From contig NC_087071.1 in NCBI RefSeq assembly GCF_963678635.1, positions 8,913,842-8,977,841 on the forward strand: a DNA stretch of 64,000 bases, given 5' to 3'. The notes under the pieces were generated by a model, which saw only the letters and a program-made list of their open reading frames with translations, searched no databases and was not told the DNA's origin. Both the position numbers and the translations under genes were made by a program. Shown piece after piece: positions 1-9,759 of this stretch. The first letter of the stretch is position 1. The number at the start of each line of letters is the position of its first letter. This DNA comes from Symsagittifera roscoffensis (taxonomy: Eukaryota; Xenacoelomorpha; Acoela; Convolutidae).

Positions 1-1001
1 TTTTCGAACCGTCTGGAGTTAAAGTAAAACACTCATTGCGCCTACAGTGAACCGAAATCTTTTTTTAACGGATATTCCATCATTATGTCGGAGGACAGAA
101 CACAACCAGATGATCCCGACGCTCCATTATTTTTCATTGAAACAAAACAGTGAAAAAGCTTGAATCCAAAATAAACGCTTTGTGTTCAGATGATGGAAAC
201 CTAGCCGACGACTACAAGATAGTGCTACGAGACCTTAAAATATACTGATATCAGAAAAAGAGTAGGCTTAAACCTAAACACGGAAACATTTTGAGGTATG
301 TTTTCTAGGACATACCAAAAGTACGCAGTACAATTTAATTATAGGTCATTTTCAAAAAGTATATTCAATAATAAAAATGAAATCCAAGGATGAACTTGTA
401 ATCTTGGGCTCCCCTATAGGCGAATCTGGTCGGAAAGAACTAACAAATGAAAAAAGAGCTGAGCAGGAGAAGATTTCGGAGGTTATTGATAAACTGGAAG
501 CACATGGTTTTTCAACTCCTAGACAATTGCTTCTGCAGGCCGAAACTCTTATATTTTTTTGCGTACAGGTCCAAATTTGGTTTGCAAAGTTATTTTTTCG
601 AAAAATCGATCGAATTTTAAGAAACTCCTTATGTAAGGTAACAAATGTAACCTTGAATGATAGCCATTTTTTGCAAGCAGTTCTGCCGGTAGCCAAAGGT
701 AGCTTGGGTGTATCTTCTGCTCGCCTAATAGCTTTAACCGCTTGTTTAGCTTCAACAGTAGGATCGAAAGCTGTTTTAATTGGGCTTTTTGGTTTGAAGC
801 GCGAGGATGCATTAGAACTTTGATTTGATTCAGCTAAACGTGAAAAAACTCCGGAAAACGAAAGCCAAAAAAAAATGGACAGAGCCTTTGTTTTTGAAGC
901 TAGAACCTTTTGATAAAAAAAGTCTCACTGTTCACCAGGATAAATTCGAATGGCAATGTTTGAATATCATACTGTGTAAAAGCCTAAAATTTAGATGGTA
1001 G
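1..1001 (+). repeat. Left copy of duplicated unit (reverse transcriptase remnant part)
   Basis: This stretch is a near-copy of 26061-27084, with small indels and substitutions. It ends exactly where element A begins; in the other copy the sequence runs on without interruption into the Gypsy remnant. It is therefore the left half of a tandemly duplicated unit split by insertion of A. The left end lies outside the window. Confidence 0.85.
377..1000 (+). pseudogene. Reverse transcriptase C-terminal remnant, probably non-LTR type
   Basis: The frame from 377 encodes 148 residues. They contain a leucine-rich stretch, then a block reading LPVAKGSLGVSSARLIAL, which resembles the 'LP...GGLGvrS' block after the catalytic core of many non-LTR-type reverse transcriptases. 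Beyond the stop at 821-823 and after frame changes, a segment reading VHQDKFEWQCLN near 935-965 fits the further C-terminal part of the same family. No catalytic domain is present, and the copy near 26400-27080 is broken at different places. I read it as a dead transposon fragment, not a host gene. The exact family is not certain. Confidence 0.5.
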
Positions 1002-1905
1002 TGTGCCAGTCGGTCATATTTGGAAGTTTGACCTTGAGAAAAACAAGAACACTTAATTTTGGAGTGAAATTTGATTTTTCAAAAATTTGAATGGAGCCTG
1101 TCATGCTCGATTTTCTCGCGATAACTGAAAACCGAAAAAGAGAAATATGAACGATCGAGTAACAATCGCGGGAAAGTTGCCAGATAAAGCAGTAGGAAAT
1201 TGCCATTCGCAATTTCCGTCACAATAAAACTAGAGTAGAGCTGTCCTATCTGAAACAGAAGGAAGCGTATTCCCGAGAACTGGATATTATTGCTCGACTG
1301 GATTATTATTCAAACTGGACTAGAGTGAACCTTCGATGGAAAGGTGGACAGCTTGAGTGTCCCAATGGTTCACGAGAAACTATACTCTAGAGTTCAAACT
1401 TGTTCCTGTTATTGAAACTGATAAACATTAAACTCATTTAGTTATATTATTTAATTCTCGAGTTGCTTACTAACTTAATTACTCCCAGTTCTTGAGCGTG
1501 CTACGATGTGAGTACCCAATTTAAATTTCTAGAGTGTGTTTTATGATTGTTATGTTGAGGTGAGGCGAGTTTTAGGTTGATCCATCTGAAATGGATCAAA
1601 GTTTCACTGTCTGATAAAAAGTAACTTAGCGGATTGTTTCGACCCGGTTTTTAACGGCGTTCATGTATTTTGGGTATCTAGAGACCTAAGTATGGGGACG
1701 TTCTTATTTCTAGAGTGGGGGGATATTTTGGTAGTAGCCTTTAAGTTGTAACGGGTTGTAGTCTCATGTCACAAGCGAACCGAATTGGCTCCGACTGATT
1801 TGAGGTAGAAAAACACAAGAGATAGTGTCCCTGACTCTTGAGCCAATGGTTATAGGGCCTATTTTTCTTAAGCCTCATGTGTGACTACAGTAGACGAATG
1901 TTACA
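1002..1905 (+). repeat. 5' LTR of element A
   Basis: Begins TGTGCCAGTC and ends GAATGTTACA; about 99% identical to 21477-22380 by eye. It has a perfect 9-bp stem (TTGATCCAT at 1577-1585, ATGGATCAA at 1591-1599) around a 5-nt loop. It is unusually rich in CTTGAG, CTCGAG and CTAGAG. No clear TATA box or polyadenylation signal can be assigned. Confidence 0.93.
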
Positions 1906-1916
1906 TAGTGTTTTTA

Positions 1917-1934
1917 TGGCGCTCCTGGGTGTTT
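1917..1934 (+). other. Primer-binding site of element A
   Basis: Eleven bases after the 5' LTR the sequence reads TGGCGCTCCTGGGT, starting with the TGG expected opposite a tRNA 3' CCA. The same 14-mer occurs 12 bases after the 5' LTR of element B (30439), the only other LTR-internal junction visible. The implied primer would have a G discriminator base; I cannot name the tRNA. Confidence 0.75.
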
Positions 1935-2410
1935 ACGACATCAAGACTACGGAGTCGAACCCACTTGAGACAGCTTCGGGCTGCATGCCCATTCTAGAGT
2001 ACCGGTGGTACGGTTCGGCAGGAACGTGCAAACCTTCCGGTTGTACCGTGATAGTTTTTTAAGAAAACTCGAGAAAACTTCCTGGTACGCTCTCCGAACG
2101 AGGCTTAGCTAACCGAGTAAAAGGGGGCAACTAGGGGGACAAAAACACGAGCAAAAAGACAAAAAGCGAAACAAAAACCAGAAAAGAATAAGCAAAAGGA
2201 ACAAAAACCATAAAACGAAAAAAGACAGTGACTTTGACACCAGATTAGTTGGATCAAACCTTTATATTAATTAAATAGTATACCCATACTGTTTTACAAG
2301 TTCGATCGTTTCGATCAACCTAGCAATTTAACCCAGTAACCTCAATAAAGTGCCCGGGTGTGGGGCGTTGTCAAGGGTTTTCAGATAGCTTGGAACTTAG
2401 CTGGACAACA

Positions 2411-2598
2411 AGGAGACTTGACTGGAAGAGGTGACCAGCCGAGTGGGAAAGTGGTTCAGGAGCACTTGAGCTGAACCAATAGGAGACTTGACTGGAAGAG
2501 GTGACCAGCCGAGTGGGAAAGTGGTTCAAGAGCACTTGAGCTGAACCAATAGGAGGCTGGACTGGAAGAGGTGACCAGTCGAGTGGAAAAGTAGCCAA
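2411..2598 (+). repeat. 70-bp tandem repeat, about 2.7 copies
   Basis: Units start at 2411, 2481 and 2551 with AGGAGACTTGACTGG or a close variant, exact period 70 bp. The first two units are almost identical; the third is diverged and decays after about 45 bases. It lies in the leader of element A. Confidence 0.9.
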
Positions 2599-3416
2599 GA
2601 AGGATTTGGCAGTTCTCGAGTTCTCAAGTTGGGCAGAACGGGTATCGTTAAAATCCACATTACATTATAGGCGATAAGTGTAAAATTGGATAAGCGAAAT
2701 CCCCCGATTTTGAGGAACGTTTTTACTTGAGCAGGCCTGGAGACAGGTCTACGGTTTTCTCTTGAGAGGTTTAGCACCCGGCGCTTAAGGTAATTTTAGG
2801 TTTAAGAAGGGGGGCTAAAAAGGGGGGGGAGGTTAGAAGGGGGGCTGGTTAAGTTAGAGGTTAGCGGTTATAAATTGTAAAAAGGGGGGACATTAGAGTA
2901 ACTAATTGCTCGGCATCGTCGACTTAGTTACATTAGATATTTACACGCGTTGGTTACAGGAAGCGGATATCCAAAATTAGAATCAGGTTAAGGTAGGTAC
3001 ACTGGTCGGATCGGTAGGGGGGAACGGACATAGACAGTTTTTGTGATCGCTAGCAGGGGGGAGGAAAACGCGTGGCAATCGGGTACCAGACATTTTTTCG
3101 GACAAAGATTGACATCAGTCAACCTTGAATTTCAGGAGAATTCACCCATCTGTTTTTGAAATTTTTTCCAGTTTAAAATTTTATGTTTTGGTAAAAAATT
3201 GTTGTTGGTATTTTAACGAACAGGTGATCACAAGACACCTGCGGGGAATTTAGAGTTTCAAATAGCCTGAAAAGACTGGATCAATATTTGGGTTTCGACC
3301 ATTATGATACGGATTTTGGGAAAATTTTTACTAGAGCTTGAGTGGTGGTATAAGGTACAGTGAATCAAGAAGTCCCTACAACGAAGAAGAAGGAGGTCCC
3401 ACCGCTCAAACACTTG

Positions 3417-3985
3417 TTAGCTGTCTTGGGACAGTGCCAAAGAAGTCTTGGGACGGCACAGTCTTGGGACAGTGGCCTTGGGACAGTGGTCCTGGGACAG
3501 TGGTCTTGGGACAGTGGTCTTGGGACAGTGGTCTTGGGACAGTGGTCTTGGGACAGTGGTCCTGGGACAGTGGTCTTGGGACTGTGGTCTTGGGACAGTG
3601 GTTTTGGGACAGTGGTCTTGGGACAGTGGTCCTGGGACAGTGGTCTTGGGACAGTGGTCTTGGGACACTGGTCTTGGGATAGTAGCCTTGGGACACTAGT
3701 CTTGGGTCAGTAGTCTTGGGACACTAGCCTTGGGACGGTAGCCTTGGGACAGTAGTCTTGGGACAGTAGTCTTGGGACAGTAGTCTTGGGACACTAGTCT
3801 TGGGACAGTAGTCTTGGGACAGTCTTGGGACAGTGGACCTGGGATAGTACTCTCGGGACAGGGGCCTTGGGGCACTGACAAAAAGTACTGGGACAGTACC
3901 GAACATTCTTGGGACAGTAGAAAGAAGCCTGGGACGGTACAAAGAAGCGTAGGGACGGTAACTGGAAGTCTTGGGACGGTATAAA
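3417..3985 (+). repeat. 14-bp minisatellite in leader of element A
   Basis: About 40 degenerate units of consensus CTTGGGACAGTGGT, most regular between 3463 and 3700; a variant with CAGTAGT dominates later. As 14 is not a multiple of three, the array stays open in several frames and yields the low-complexity open frames here. Element B carries a different minisatellite in the corresponding part of its leader. Confidence 0.95.
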
Positions 3986-4233
3986 AATTGAAGTAAGATT
4001 ACAATAAGTGTTTTAAGACAGAATTAAAACAGAACAAGACTAGTCGGAACCCGGTACGGTTGAGACCACAAATAAAGAAAGTTTCTCGAAAGGTTTTGAA
4101 AGAGAACTGGGAACAAGGTTTTTATCACGTTGTAAATTTCCTTTTAAAATTTTTTTTTGTAATAGATTTTTTTCTTAGAATAGAATTGTGTATATAATAA
4201 TATTGTAAATAAGAGCAATTGTAAATAGAAATA

Positions 4234-7200
4234 ATGAGACGGAGTAGGGTACCGGTGCTCGAAAAAAGGTCAACTGGATCAAACACGAAATATAACTCGT
4301 CGCTGCGCGGAACGACATCAATGGGACCAAGGAAAACAAAAGATAACTTTTCAGTTAGCATGGTCAGCACGAGGAGTAGTACCGAGAACAAGACGAGAGA
4401 AGGTGCTAAAGACAAACAGGTGGAGCCCACAATTGAAATCGATCTAGAGACACCAGACCAGAGCGTAGATGAAGTGGAGAAGAAGACAACAGAATCCACA
4501 CCGATGCCCCATATGGAAGATCAAAATCCAAAAACCGTGGAGTTTTTGCCGATAGACGCGTTGGAAGACACAACAGGCAATACCCGAGAAACGGTGAAAG
4601 ACGACTCTCAAGTAAAGAAGACATCTTTTACAGAAAAGTTGGCGATGATTGTCGGAATGAAATCGAGAGACAACACGGCCGAAGAATCAAAAACTGAAAG
4701 AGCACGAACATTTGGGACAGTGAGCACAAGGGCGACAGAAGCCGACCTAAAGGAAGAACAAGCCAGAACAGAAGCGACAGCCGAAAACAAGACAACGGCT
4801 GATCATGAAACAGCTACTCTTGAGCTTGGCGACCTGATGACAAAACTAAATCAGATCGACAAAAAACTAAAGTACAGTGAGGAAGATAGAGACTTAATAA
4901 GGAAAGAGTTGAAATACAACAAACACGAGTATCTGGATAGTTATTTTAACCTGGCTAAGGCGACAGACGAGAGACTCCAGCAGATGTCGGACAAGGTAGA
5001 TGCCACCAATGAAGAACGAGATAAGAACATCAAAAAAGTTATGCAACAGTTGAAAAACCGATATGATGATGTCAACAGCCAATTAAGTAGCCTGGAAAAG
5101 AGAATGGACACAATGAACAGGAATCAGGCCGAAAGTTCGTGTGCAATACAGGCGAAAATGGATGCAATCTTGAGAAATTCTACCTCACAAGAAAGACCGG
5201 CAGCGGATCGCACGCAAGTCACCAGAGTTGACTTTGTAGAACCACAAAGGAACAAACGGCAATCGACACCGTTGCCTTTAACCCGGGATGCGGTAAGCAT
5301 AGCACCAACGGCTGCTAAAACAATCATGAAAAATGGAACATCAAACACAATGAGTGGTCCGGGGGACTCAACAGCTAACAGCAACGCAGGTCCGGATGCC
5401 ATGACGTGGGCAAGCACTTGGGAGATGATGAACAGGACTCTAGAGGCCTTCGCCACGAGGAACACTGACTCGAGCGATAGGAGAGACGGAAAATCAAGAA
5501 AAACTTTCAAGAAGCCAAAAGAATTCAAAGACGACTCCGATGGATGCATTGACACTTGGGTGGAAGTGATGAGATTACACCTAGAGCAAGATAACTTAAA
5601 TGATGAAAGACAAACATGCACAGCCATACTCAGCAACTTGGAAGGCACGGCATTAAAATGCGTGGTTGCAAAGAAAGAAGAAGAACACAATACCGCGGAA
5701 AAAAACTTCGAAATATTGCTGAATCGATTCGGGTCAGGCATGAAGGGTCACCAAGCGATGATGCGATTTGAAAAGAGAAGGCAGAGGGACGATGAGTCAA
5801 TTGATCTGTTCCTAGATGACCTTGAGAGCTTGAGAAGAAGGAGTGACCCAGATGAATCGACAAACAGAAGAAACTTTAGCATTGCCTCGAAGTTCATTGA
5901 TGGGGTAAAAGGTGATGACTTAAGAACAATGTTAGCAACATACTACACATTGTCGAAAGACAGCGCACCGACCCCAGAAGAAATGAGACAGAAATCAAGG
6001 GAATACATGCTGATGAAGCCTAAGAAATACTCATATTCAGAAAACAGGAACACGCAAGGGGGAAGCCAACCTCAGAGGTCGTCATGGTACAAGCCTAGAG
6101 ATGACATGGACAAGCGCAGATCATGCGCGAACTGCGGGTCGGCGGATCACCACGTGGCTGACTGCACAACATACAAACAAGGCATGAAGAGTCTAGGATA
6201 CGCACCGGACGAGGAGGACATGAGCCAGATGGAGGAACACGAGTACTATAGTGGCTTAATCATCAAGATAGGCGCGAGATGCTTCTTCTTTAACCAAGAA
6301 GGGCACTTCAGAATGGATTGTCCCTTGTTCTGGCAAGCGGTCAAGGACCAGAGTCACCCCAAACATAAGTTGGCATTAGCGGCGGTGCAGAATCAGAGGA
6401 ATAGACAAAACGAGTTTGAATCTAGGAACTTTGGAGCACCAAGCACGGAATTGCCGACGAAAACAGTGAAAGCTGTAACACATGTTAATGGTGCGATAGA
6501 ACCCGCAGCCGGGAACTCTCTAGAGATAAATTATGAGAAAGCGGCGACGGAAGCAATTATCAAAGTGAAACAAGATCTGGCTGCGAAAGAAATAGAGCAA
6601 CGACTAAAGCAGGAGATCGAAAGACAGAATTTTAACGAAGCATTAACTGGATCAAAGCCAACACCAGAGGCTGTACCGGGCTCGACAAAGACCGGGAATT
6701 GTAACACTGTAAAAATGGTGACGGGAAAGCCATTCGGCATATCGAAAATCGGGGCTAGAATAATGTCGATAATCACAGTGGGCGGCCACGAGGTAACCAG
6801 AAACTTGAGCGAACCGAGCGACCAGACAATAATGCACATTGACGTGTACGCAGATTACTTGAGTTGTATAAGCCAACAAACGACTTCTAGAGCGTTGAGA
6901 GCACTACTCACAAGAGGGGGCAGCAAGTCGGTACGTGTTGATAACAGGTATACTGAAGCTTATGGTCCACACGAGGTGATGCTAAATATAGATGGAATCA
7001 ACATCTATACCAAGACAATGATAACATGTGACGAAGACCTAATTGGGCAAATCTACGTAGGGAAAGAAGAGTTGAAAGTGAGATCAATTGGACACTGCGT
7101 TATGCTTGAAGAAGATGCGATGCACATCGGGACGGAGGCAGATATGACAGGGCACGTGCTAGACATAAGTGGCAAAAAGACTCAGTTACGTGGGTTACTT

Positions 7201-7272
7201 GATACGGGAGCAGTCTTGAGCGTCATACCAATCGAAACTTGGGATCGAATGGGCTTTAACAAAGGTGATTAG
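4234..7272 (+). CDS. gag: Element A Gag with N-terminal part of aspartic protease
   Basis: A 1012-residue structural polyprotein. The first 390 residues are charged and low in complexity, with a likely coiled coil around 200-290. A capsid-like region starts near residue 437 (GCIDTWVEVMRLHLE). Two nucleic-acid-binding zinc knuckles follow: an intact CX2CX4HX4C at 631-644 and a second at 683-696 whose second cysteine is phenylalanine; element B keeps cysteine there. The retroviral-type protease motif DTGA lies at 990-993. The frame then stops at TAG 7270-7272, inside the protease fold, and continues in the same frame. B cannot be compared at that codon because its protease has a deletion there. 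The ATG at 4234 follows an AT-rich stretch and is the first in the frame. Confidence 0.88.
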   Translation: MRRSRVPVLEKRSTGSNTKYNSSLRGTTSMGPRKTKDNFSVSMVSTRSSTENKTREGAKDKQVEPTIEIDLETPDQSVDEVEKKTTESTPMPHMEDQNPKTVEFLPIDALEDTTGNTRETVKDDSQVKKTSFTEKLAMIVGMKSRDNTAEESKTERARTFGTVSTRATEADLKEEQARTEATAENKTTADHETATLELGDLMTKLNQIDKKLKYSEEDRDLIRKELKYNKHEYLDSYFNLAKATDERLQQMSDKVDATNEERDKNIKKVMQQLKNRYDDVNSQLSSLEKRMDTMNRNQAESSCAIQAKMDAILRNSTSQERPAADRTQVTRVDFVEPQRNKRQSTPLPLTRDAVSIAPTAAKTIMKNGTSNTMSGPGDSTANSNAGPDAMTWASTWEMMNRTLEAFATRNTDSSDRRDGKSRKTFKKPKEFKDDSDGCIDTWVEVMRLHLEQDNLNDERQTCTAILSNLEGTALKCVVAKKEEEHNTAEKNFEILLNRFGSGMKGHQAMMRFEKRRQRDDESIDLFLDDLESLRRRSDPDESTNRRNFSIASKFIDGVKGDDLRTMLATYYTLSKDSAPTPEEMRQKSREYMLMKPKKYSYSENRNTQGGSQPQRSSWYKPRDDMDKRRSCANCGSADHHVADCTTYKQGMKSLGYAPDEEDMSQMEEHEYYSGLIIKIGARCFFFNQEGHFRMDCPLFWQAVKDQSHPKHKLALAAVQNQRNRQNEFESRNFGAPSTELPTKTVKAVTHVNGAIEPAAGNSLEINYEKAATEAIIKVKQDLAAKEIEQRLKQEIERQNFNEALTGSKPTPEAVPGSTKTGNCNTVKMVTGKPFGISKIGARIMSIITVGGHEVTRNLSEPSDQTIMHIDVYADYLSCISQQTTSRALRALLTRGGSKSVRVDNRYTEAYGPHEVMLNIDGINIYTKTMITCDEDLIGQIYVGKEELKVRSIGHCVMLEEDAMHIGTEADMTGHVLDISGKKTQLRGLLDTGAVLSVIPIETWDRMGFNKGD

Positions 7273-7278
7273 ATAGAC

Positions 7279-9057
7279 TTGAGAATACGGCTGTCAGCTG
7301 CAAACAAAGGGGCCCTTCGGGTGCTGGGCAGGACGCCGATAATAGCCCTCAACTTGGGGGAACGTAACCTGTGGATGAGCTTTCTCGTGGTAGAAAACCT
7401 AGATGAATCTGACCAATTCATTTTGGGCAGAGACTTCATCAGGAATTTCGATGTAGCGATTGATCTAAATAACGCAATGTTCAGGATACGGAACCGGGAT
7501 AGGAGGTACGCAATCAAACCGGTAAATTTAATAATGGCAAATGAAACCAAAGCTCCGGTATTCTTGAGTAGGAGGGTGAGGTTAAAGGCGAATGAAGCGG
7601 CAATCGTAGGCTTGAGGATGAAAAATTACAATGAACTAAGTGACAACAAGCAAGTGTGTATAGTTCCGAATCCTATTAGTCAAAGTGCTGCTGTCTTAGG
7701 AAGATCCTTCTCGATAACGAAGAGCGGCCGCTGCGTCAGTGTCTTGTTGAATTCTCTTGATATACCGATCACGATACAGAGAGGGAGGAAACTGGGATAT
7801 GCTTTACCGGTTAAAACCCGATATGAAACAACTGAGAACTCAAAACAAAATGAAGTTATTGATTGTCCCAATCATAGGGACAAAATTTGTTTCTTGAGAC
7901 GATTGCAGAAAACAAAAGATTCTTCAGGTCTTGTTAAATCACTTAAGTCAGAGACGGACGATGGGCTGTCGAGCTGTTCGAACTTTTCAGAGCGGCCCAC
8001 ACTAGATGAAATGCAAACTGATAAACCGGTTCTGCCGGAGATTGAACATTTGAGGGGCAAACTGACAGATGAACAGCTCGAAGCCATCAAGGACGTACTA
8101 GAGCGGAACGAAGAAGTTTTTTCGAGGCATAAAGCCGATATCGGGTGTTGCAATTTCGTTGAGCATGAAATAGAACTTGAGGAGAACGCGGTACCGCACA
8201 GGGAGGGGGCGAGGCGCATGAACCCACACAAATCGGAGGCGTGTAGAAAAGAAATCGAGACGTTACTAGAGTATGACATGATAGAACCATCCAAGTCACC
8301 GTGGGCATGTGGAGTAGTGATGGCCAAAAAGAAAGGCGACCAGTTGAGGTTTTGTTGTGACTTTCGATACCTGAACTCAGTCACGGTGAAGGGTGCCTAT
8401 CCCATACCTAGGATTGATGAGAGCCTCTCGAAGTTAGGTGATGCAAAATTTTTTACGACTCTTGATTTAGGCTCGGCCTTTTGGCAGGTACCATTAAGGA
8501 AGCAGGACAGGGACAAGACAGGGTTTGCCTGCGAGTTGGGTCTGTTTCAATGGAAACGGATGCCGTTTGGACTTTGCAATGCCACAGCCACGTTTCAGCG
8601 GTTGATGGCACACGCGCTGATAGGCGTGACGAAGAAGTATGGCAATCTGGTAATGTGCTACGTGGATGACGTGGTAATAGCGACGCCCACACTGGAAGAC
8701 CACATTGAGAGACTTGACGAAGTGTTTGCATTCATGAAAAGGTCGGCGCTAAAGTGTAAACCATCAAAGTGCGAGATATTCAAGGACTCAATAAAATACT
8801 TGGGCAGAATGGTAGACAAGCACGGCATCAGACCTGATCCGGACGCCGTGGAAGCAGTCCTAATCTATAAATCACCGAAGACAGAACACCAATTGATGAG
8901 CTTCCTGGGATTCGCTAACTATTATAGAGAGTTCATCAAAGGCTATGCGGACAAGGTATACCCGATGCAACAATTAATGAGACACAAGAGCAAGAAGTTC
9001 ACGTGGAACAAGAGCAGCAGAAGAGTCATTCCAGAAAATAAAGAAAGAGCTATGTGA
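7279..9057 (+). CDS. pol: Element A protease C-terminus and reverse transcriptase
   Basis: Same frame as gag, separated only by the TAG at 7270-7272, and open directly after it; the first codon listed is TTG, so no independent start is likely. The first 95 residues complete the protease (FILGRDF motif). A spacer follows, then Ty3/Gypsy reverse transcriptase from about residue 250: FCCDFRYLNSVT, LDLGSAFWQVPL, RMPFGLCNATATFQ and catalytic YVDD at 461-464. The end is broken: near 9013 one extra base shifts the frame, giving a false C-terminus, while the homologous protein continues in the next frame at 9014. RT copies the element RNA into cDNA. Confidence 0.9.
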   Translation: MRIRLSAANKGALRVLGRTPIIALNLGERNLWMSFLVVENLDESDQFILGRDFIRNFDVAIDLNNAMFRIRNRDRRYAIKPVNLIMANETKAPVFLSRRVRLKANEAAIVGLRMKNYNELSDNKQVCIVPNPISQSAAVLGRSFSITKSGRCVSVLLNSLDIPITIQRGRKLGYALPVKTRYETTENSKQNEVIDCPNHRDKICFLRRLQKTKDSSGLVKSLKSETDDGLSSCSNFSERPTLDEMQTDKPVLPEIEHLRGKLTDEQLEAIKDVLERNEEVFSRHKADIGCCNFVEHEIELEENAVPHREGARRMNPHKSEACRKEIETLLEYDMIEPSKSPWACGVVMAKKKGDQLRFCCDFRYLNSVTVKGAYPIPRIDESLSKLGDAKFFTTLDLGSAFWQVPLRKQDRDKTGFACELGLFQWKRMPFGLCNATATFQRLMAHALIGVTKKYGNLVMCYVDDVVIATPTLEDHIERLDEVFAFMKRSALKCKPSKCEIFKDSIKYLGRMVDKHGIRPDPDAVEAVLIYKSPKTEHQLMSFLGFANYYREFIKGYADKVYPMQQLMRHKSKKFTWNKSSRRVIPENKERAM

Positions 9058-9727
9058 GGCACCAGTACTGGGTATGCCGACTGAGAAAGGGATGTACGTG
9101 CTGGACACGGATGCGTCGGTAGTCGCGATTTCTGGAATTCTCCATCAAGAACAAGAATGTAATGGGAAGACAGTCTTGAGACCAATAGCGTACGGGAGCA
9201 AAGTCCTAAGTGACACGGAAATGAAGTACGGAGCACCGAAAGCAGAGATGTTCGCGGTGGTTACTTTTGTCGAGAATTACAGGGCATACCTGGGCAGTGA
9301 GCCATTCAAGTTGCGAGTCGACAACCGAGCACTGAGCAGGCTGAAAACGTACTCAATGGACCAAAGTTACATTGGGAGGTGGATGGTTCGCCTGGATAGA
9401 TACAACATGATAATTGAGCATAGAACACGAGATAAACATCAGAATGCCGACAGCTTGAGTAAGAAGACGGAGTTCTATGAGAGACAAGAGCAAAAAGAGG
9501 CAGACAGACCTGAAATCAAAGATGGCTTCTCCTTCATGGACAAGGAAACGTACGACAGTCTTCCACTCACGAGATGGCTGGACAAATCAGGCAAACCGAT
9601 TGAAGATCATCCTGAATTACCTAAAGAACCTCCAGGAAAGACCATCTTGAAGAAGAGCAGAAGGATTCCGATAGAGATAATACTCAAGTCGAAGATCGTG
9701 AGGGAGACGCTCAAGGCAAAAGGCTAG
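9014..9727 (+). CDS. pol: Element A RNase H domain
   Basis: Continuation of pol in the +1 frame after the break near 9013; the first ATG in this frame is at 9074. Typical Ty3-type RNase H with its acidic residues in place, counted from that ATG: D13 in LDTDAS, E58 in KAEMFA, D83 in RVDNRAL and D126 in QNADSLS. It removes RNA from the RNA/DNA hybrid. A linker follows and ends at TAG 9725-9727, where one base seems to be missing: the integrase frame, open since 9625, takes over directly. The two breaks restore the original frame, so the ancestor had one long gag-pol frame. Confidence 0.88.
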   Translation, partial: AAEESFQKIKKELCEAPVLGMPTEKGMYVLDTDASVVAISGILHQEQECNGKTVLRPIAYGSKVLSDTEMKYGAPKAEMFAVVTFVENYRAYLGSEPFKLRVDNRALSRLKTYSMDQSYIGRWMVRLDRYNMIIEHRTRDKHQNADSLSKKTEFYERQEQKEADRPEIKDGFSFMDKETYDSLPLTRWLDKSGKPIEDHPELPKEPPGKTILKKSRRIPIEIILKSKIVRETLKAKG

Positions 9728-9759
9728 AAGCGGGAACTGCACAGATAGATGATGACTTA

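Larger units (their letters stand above)
1935..4233 (+). other. Non-coding 5' leader of element A
   Basis: About 2.3 kb between primer-binding site and gag. No open frame resembles a known protein. It holds an adenine-rich stretch (2140-2230), a 70-bp triplicated repeat (2411-2598), purine-rich G tracts (2800-2900) and a long 14-bp minisatellite (3417-3985). Open frames across the minisatellite, on both strands, are by-products of its repeat structure. Confidence 0.75.

Noticed and set aside
377-823. Host gene encoding a 148-residue protein
   Set aside because: Sequence resembles the C-terminal end of transposon reverse transcriptases, and the second copy at 26437 onward is broken, so it is a transposon remnant.
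3338-3942. Several overlapping open frames on both strands with LGQWSWDSG or PKTTVPRPLSQ repeats
   Set aside because: They are translations of the 14-bp minisatellite; frames are open in many phases simply because the unit lacks stops. No sign of selection on one frame.
5124-5741. 205-codon antisense open frame over gag of A, and similar long antisense frames over ORF3 (for example 44364-45029, 59826-60557)
   Set aside because: They mirror the coding strand, have no recognisable domains and are not conserved as frames between copies.
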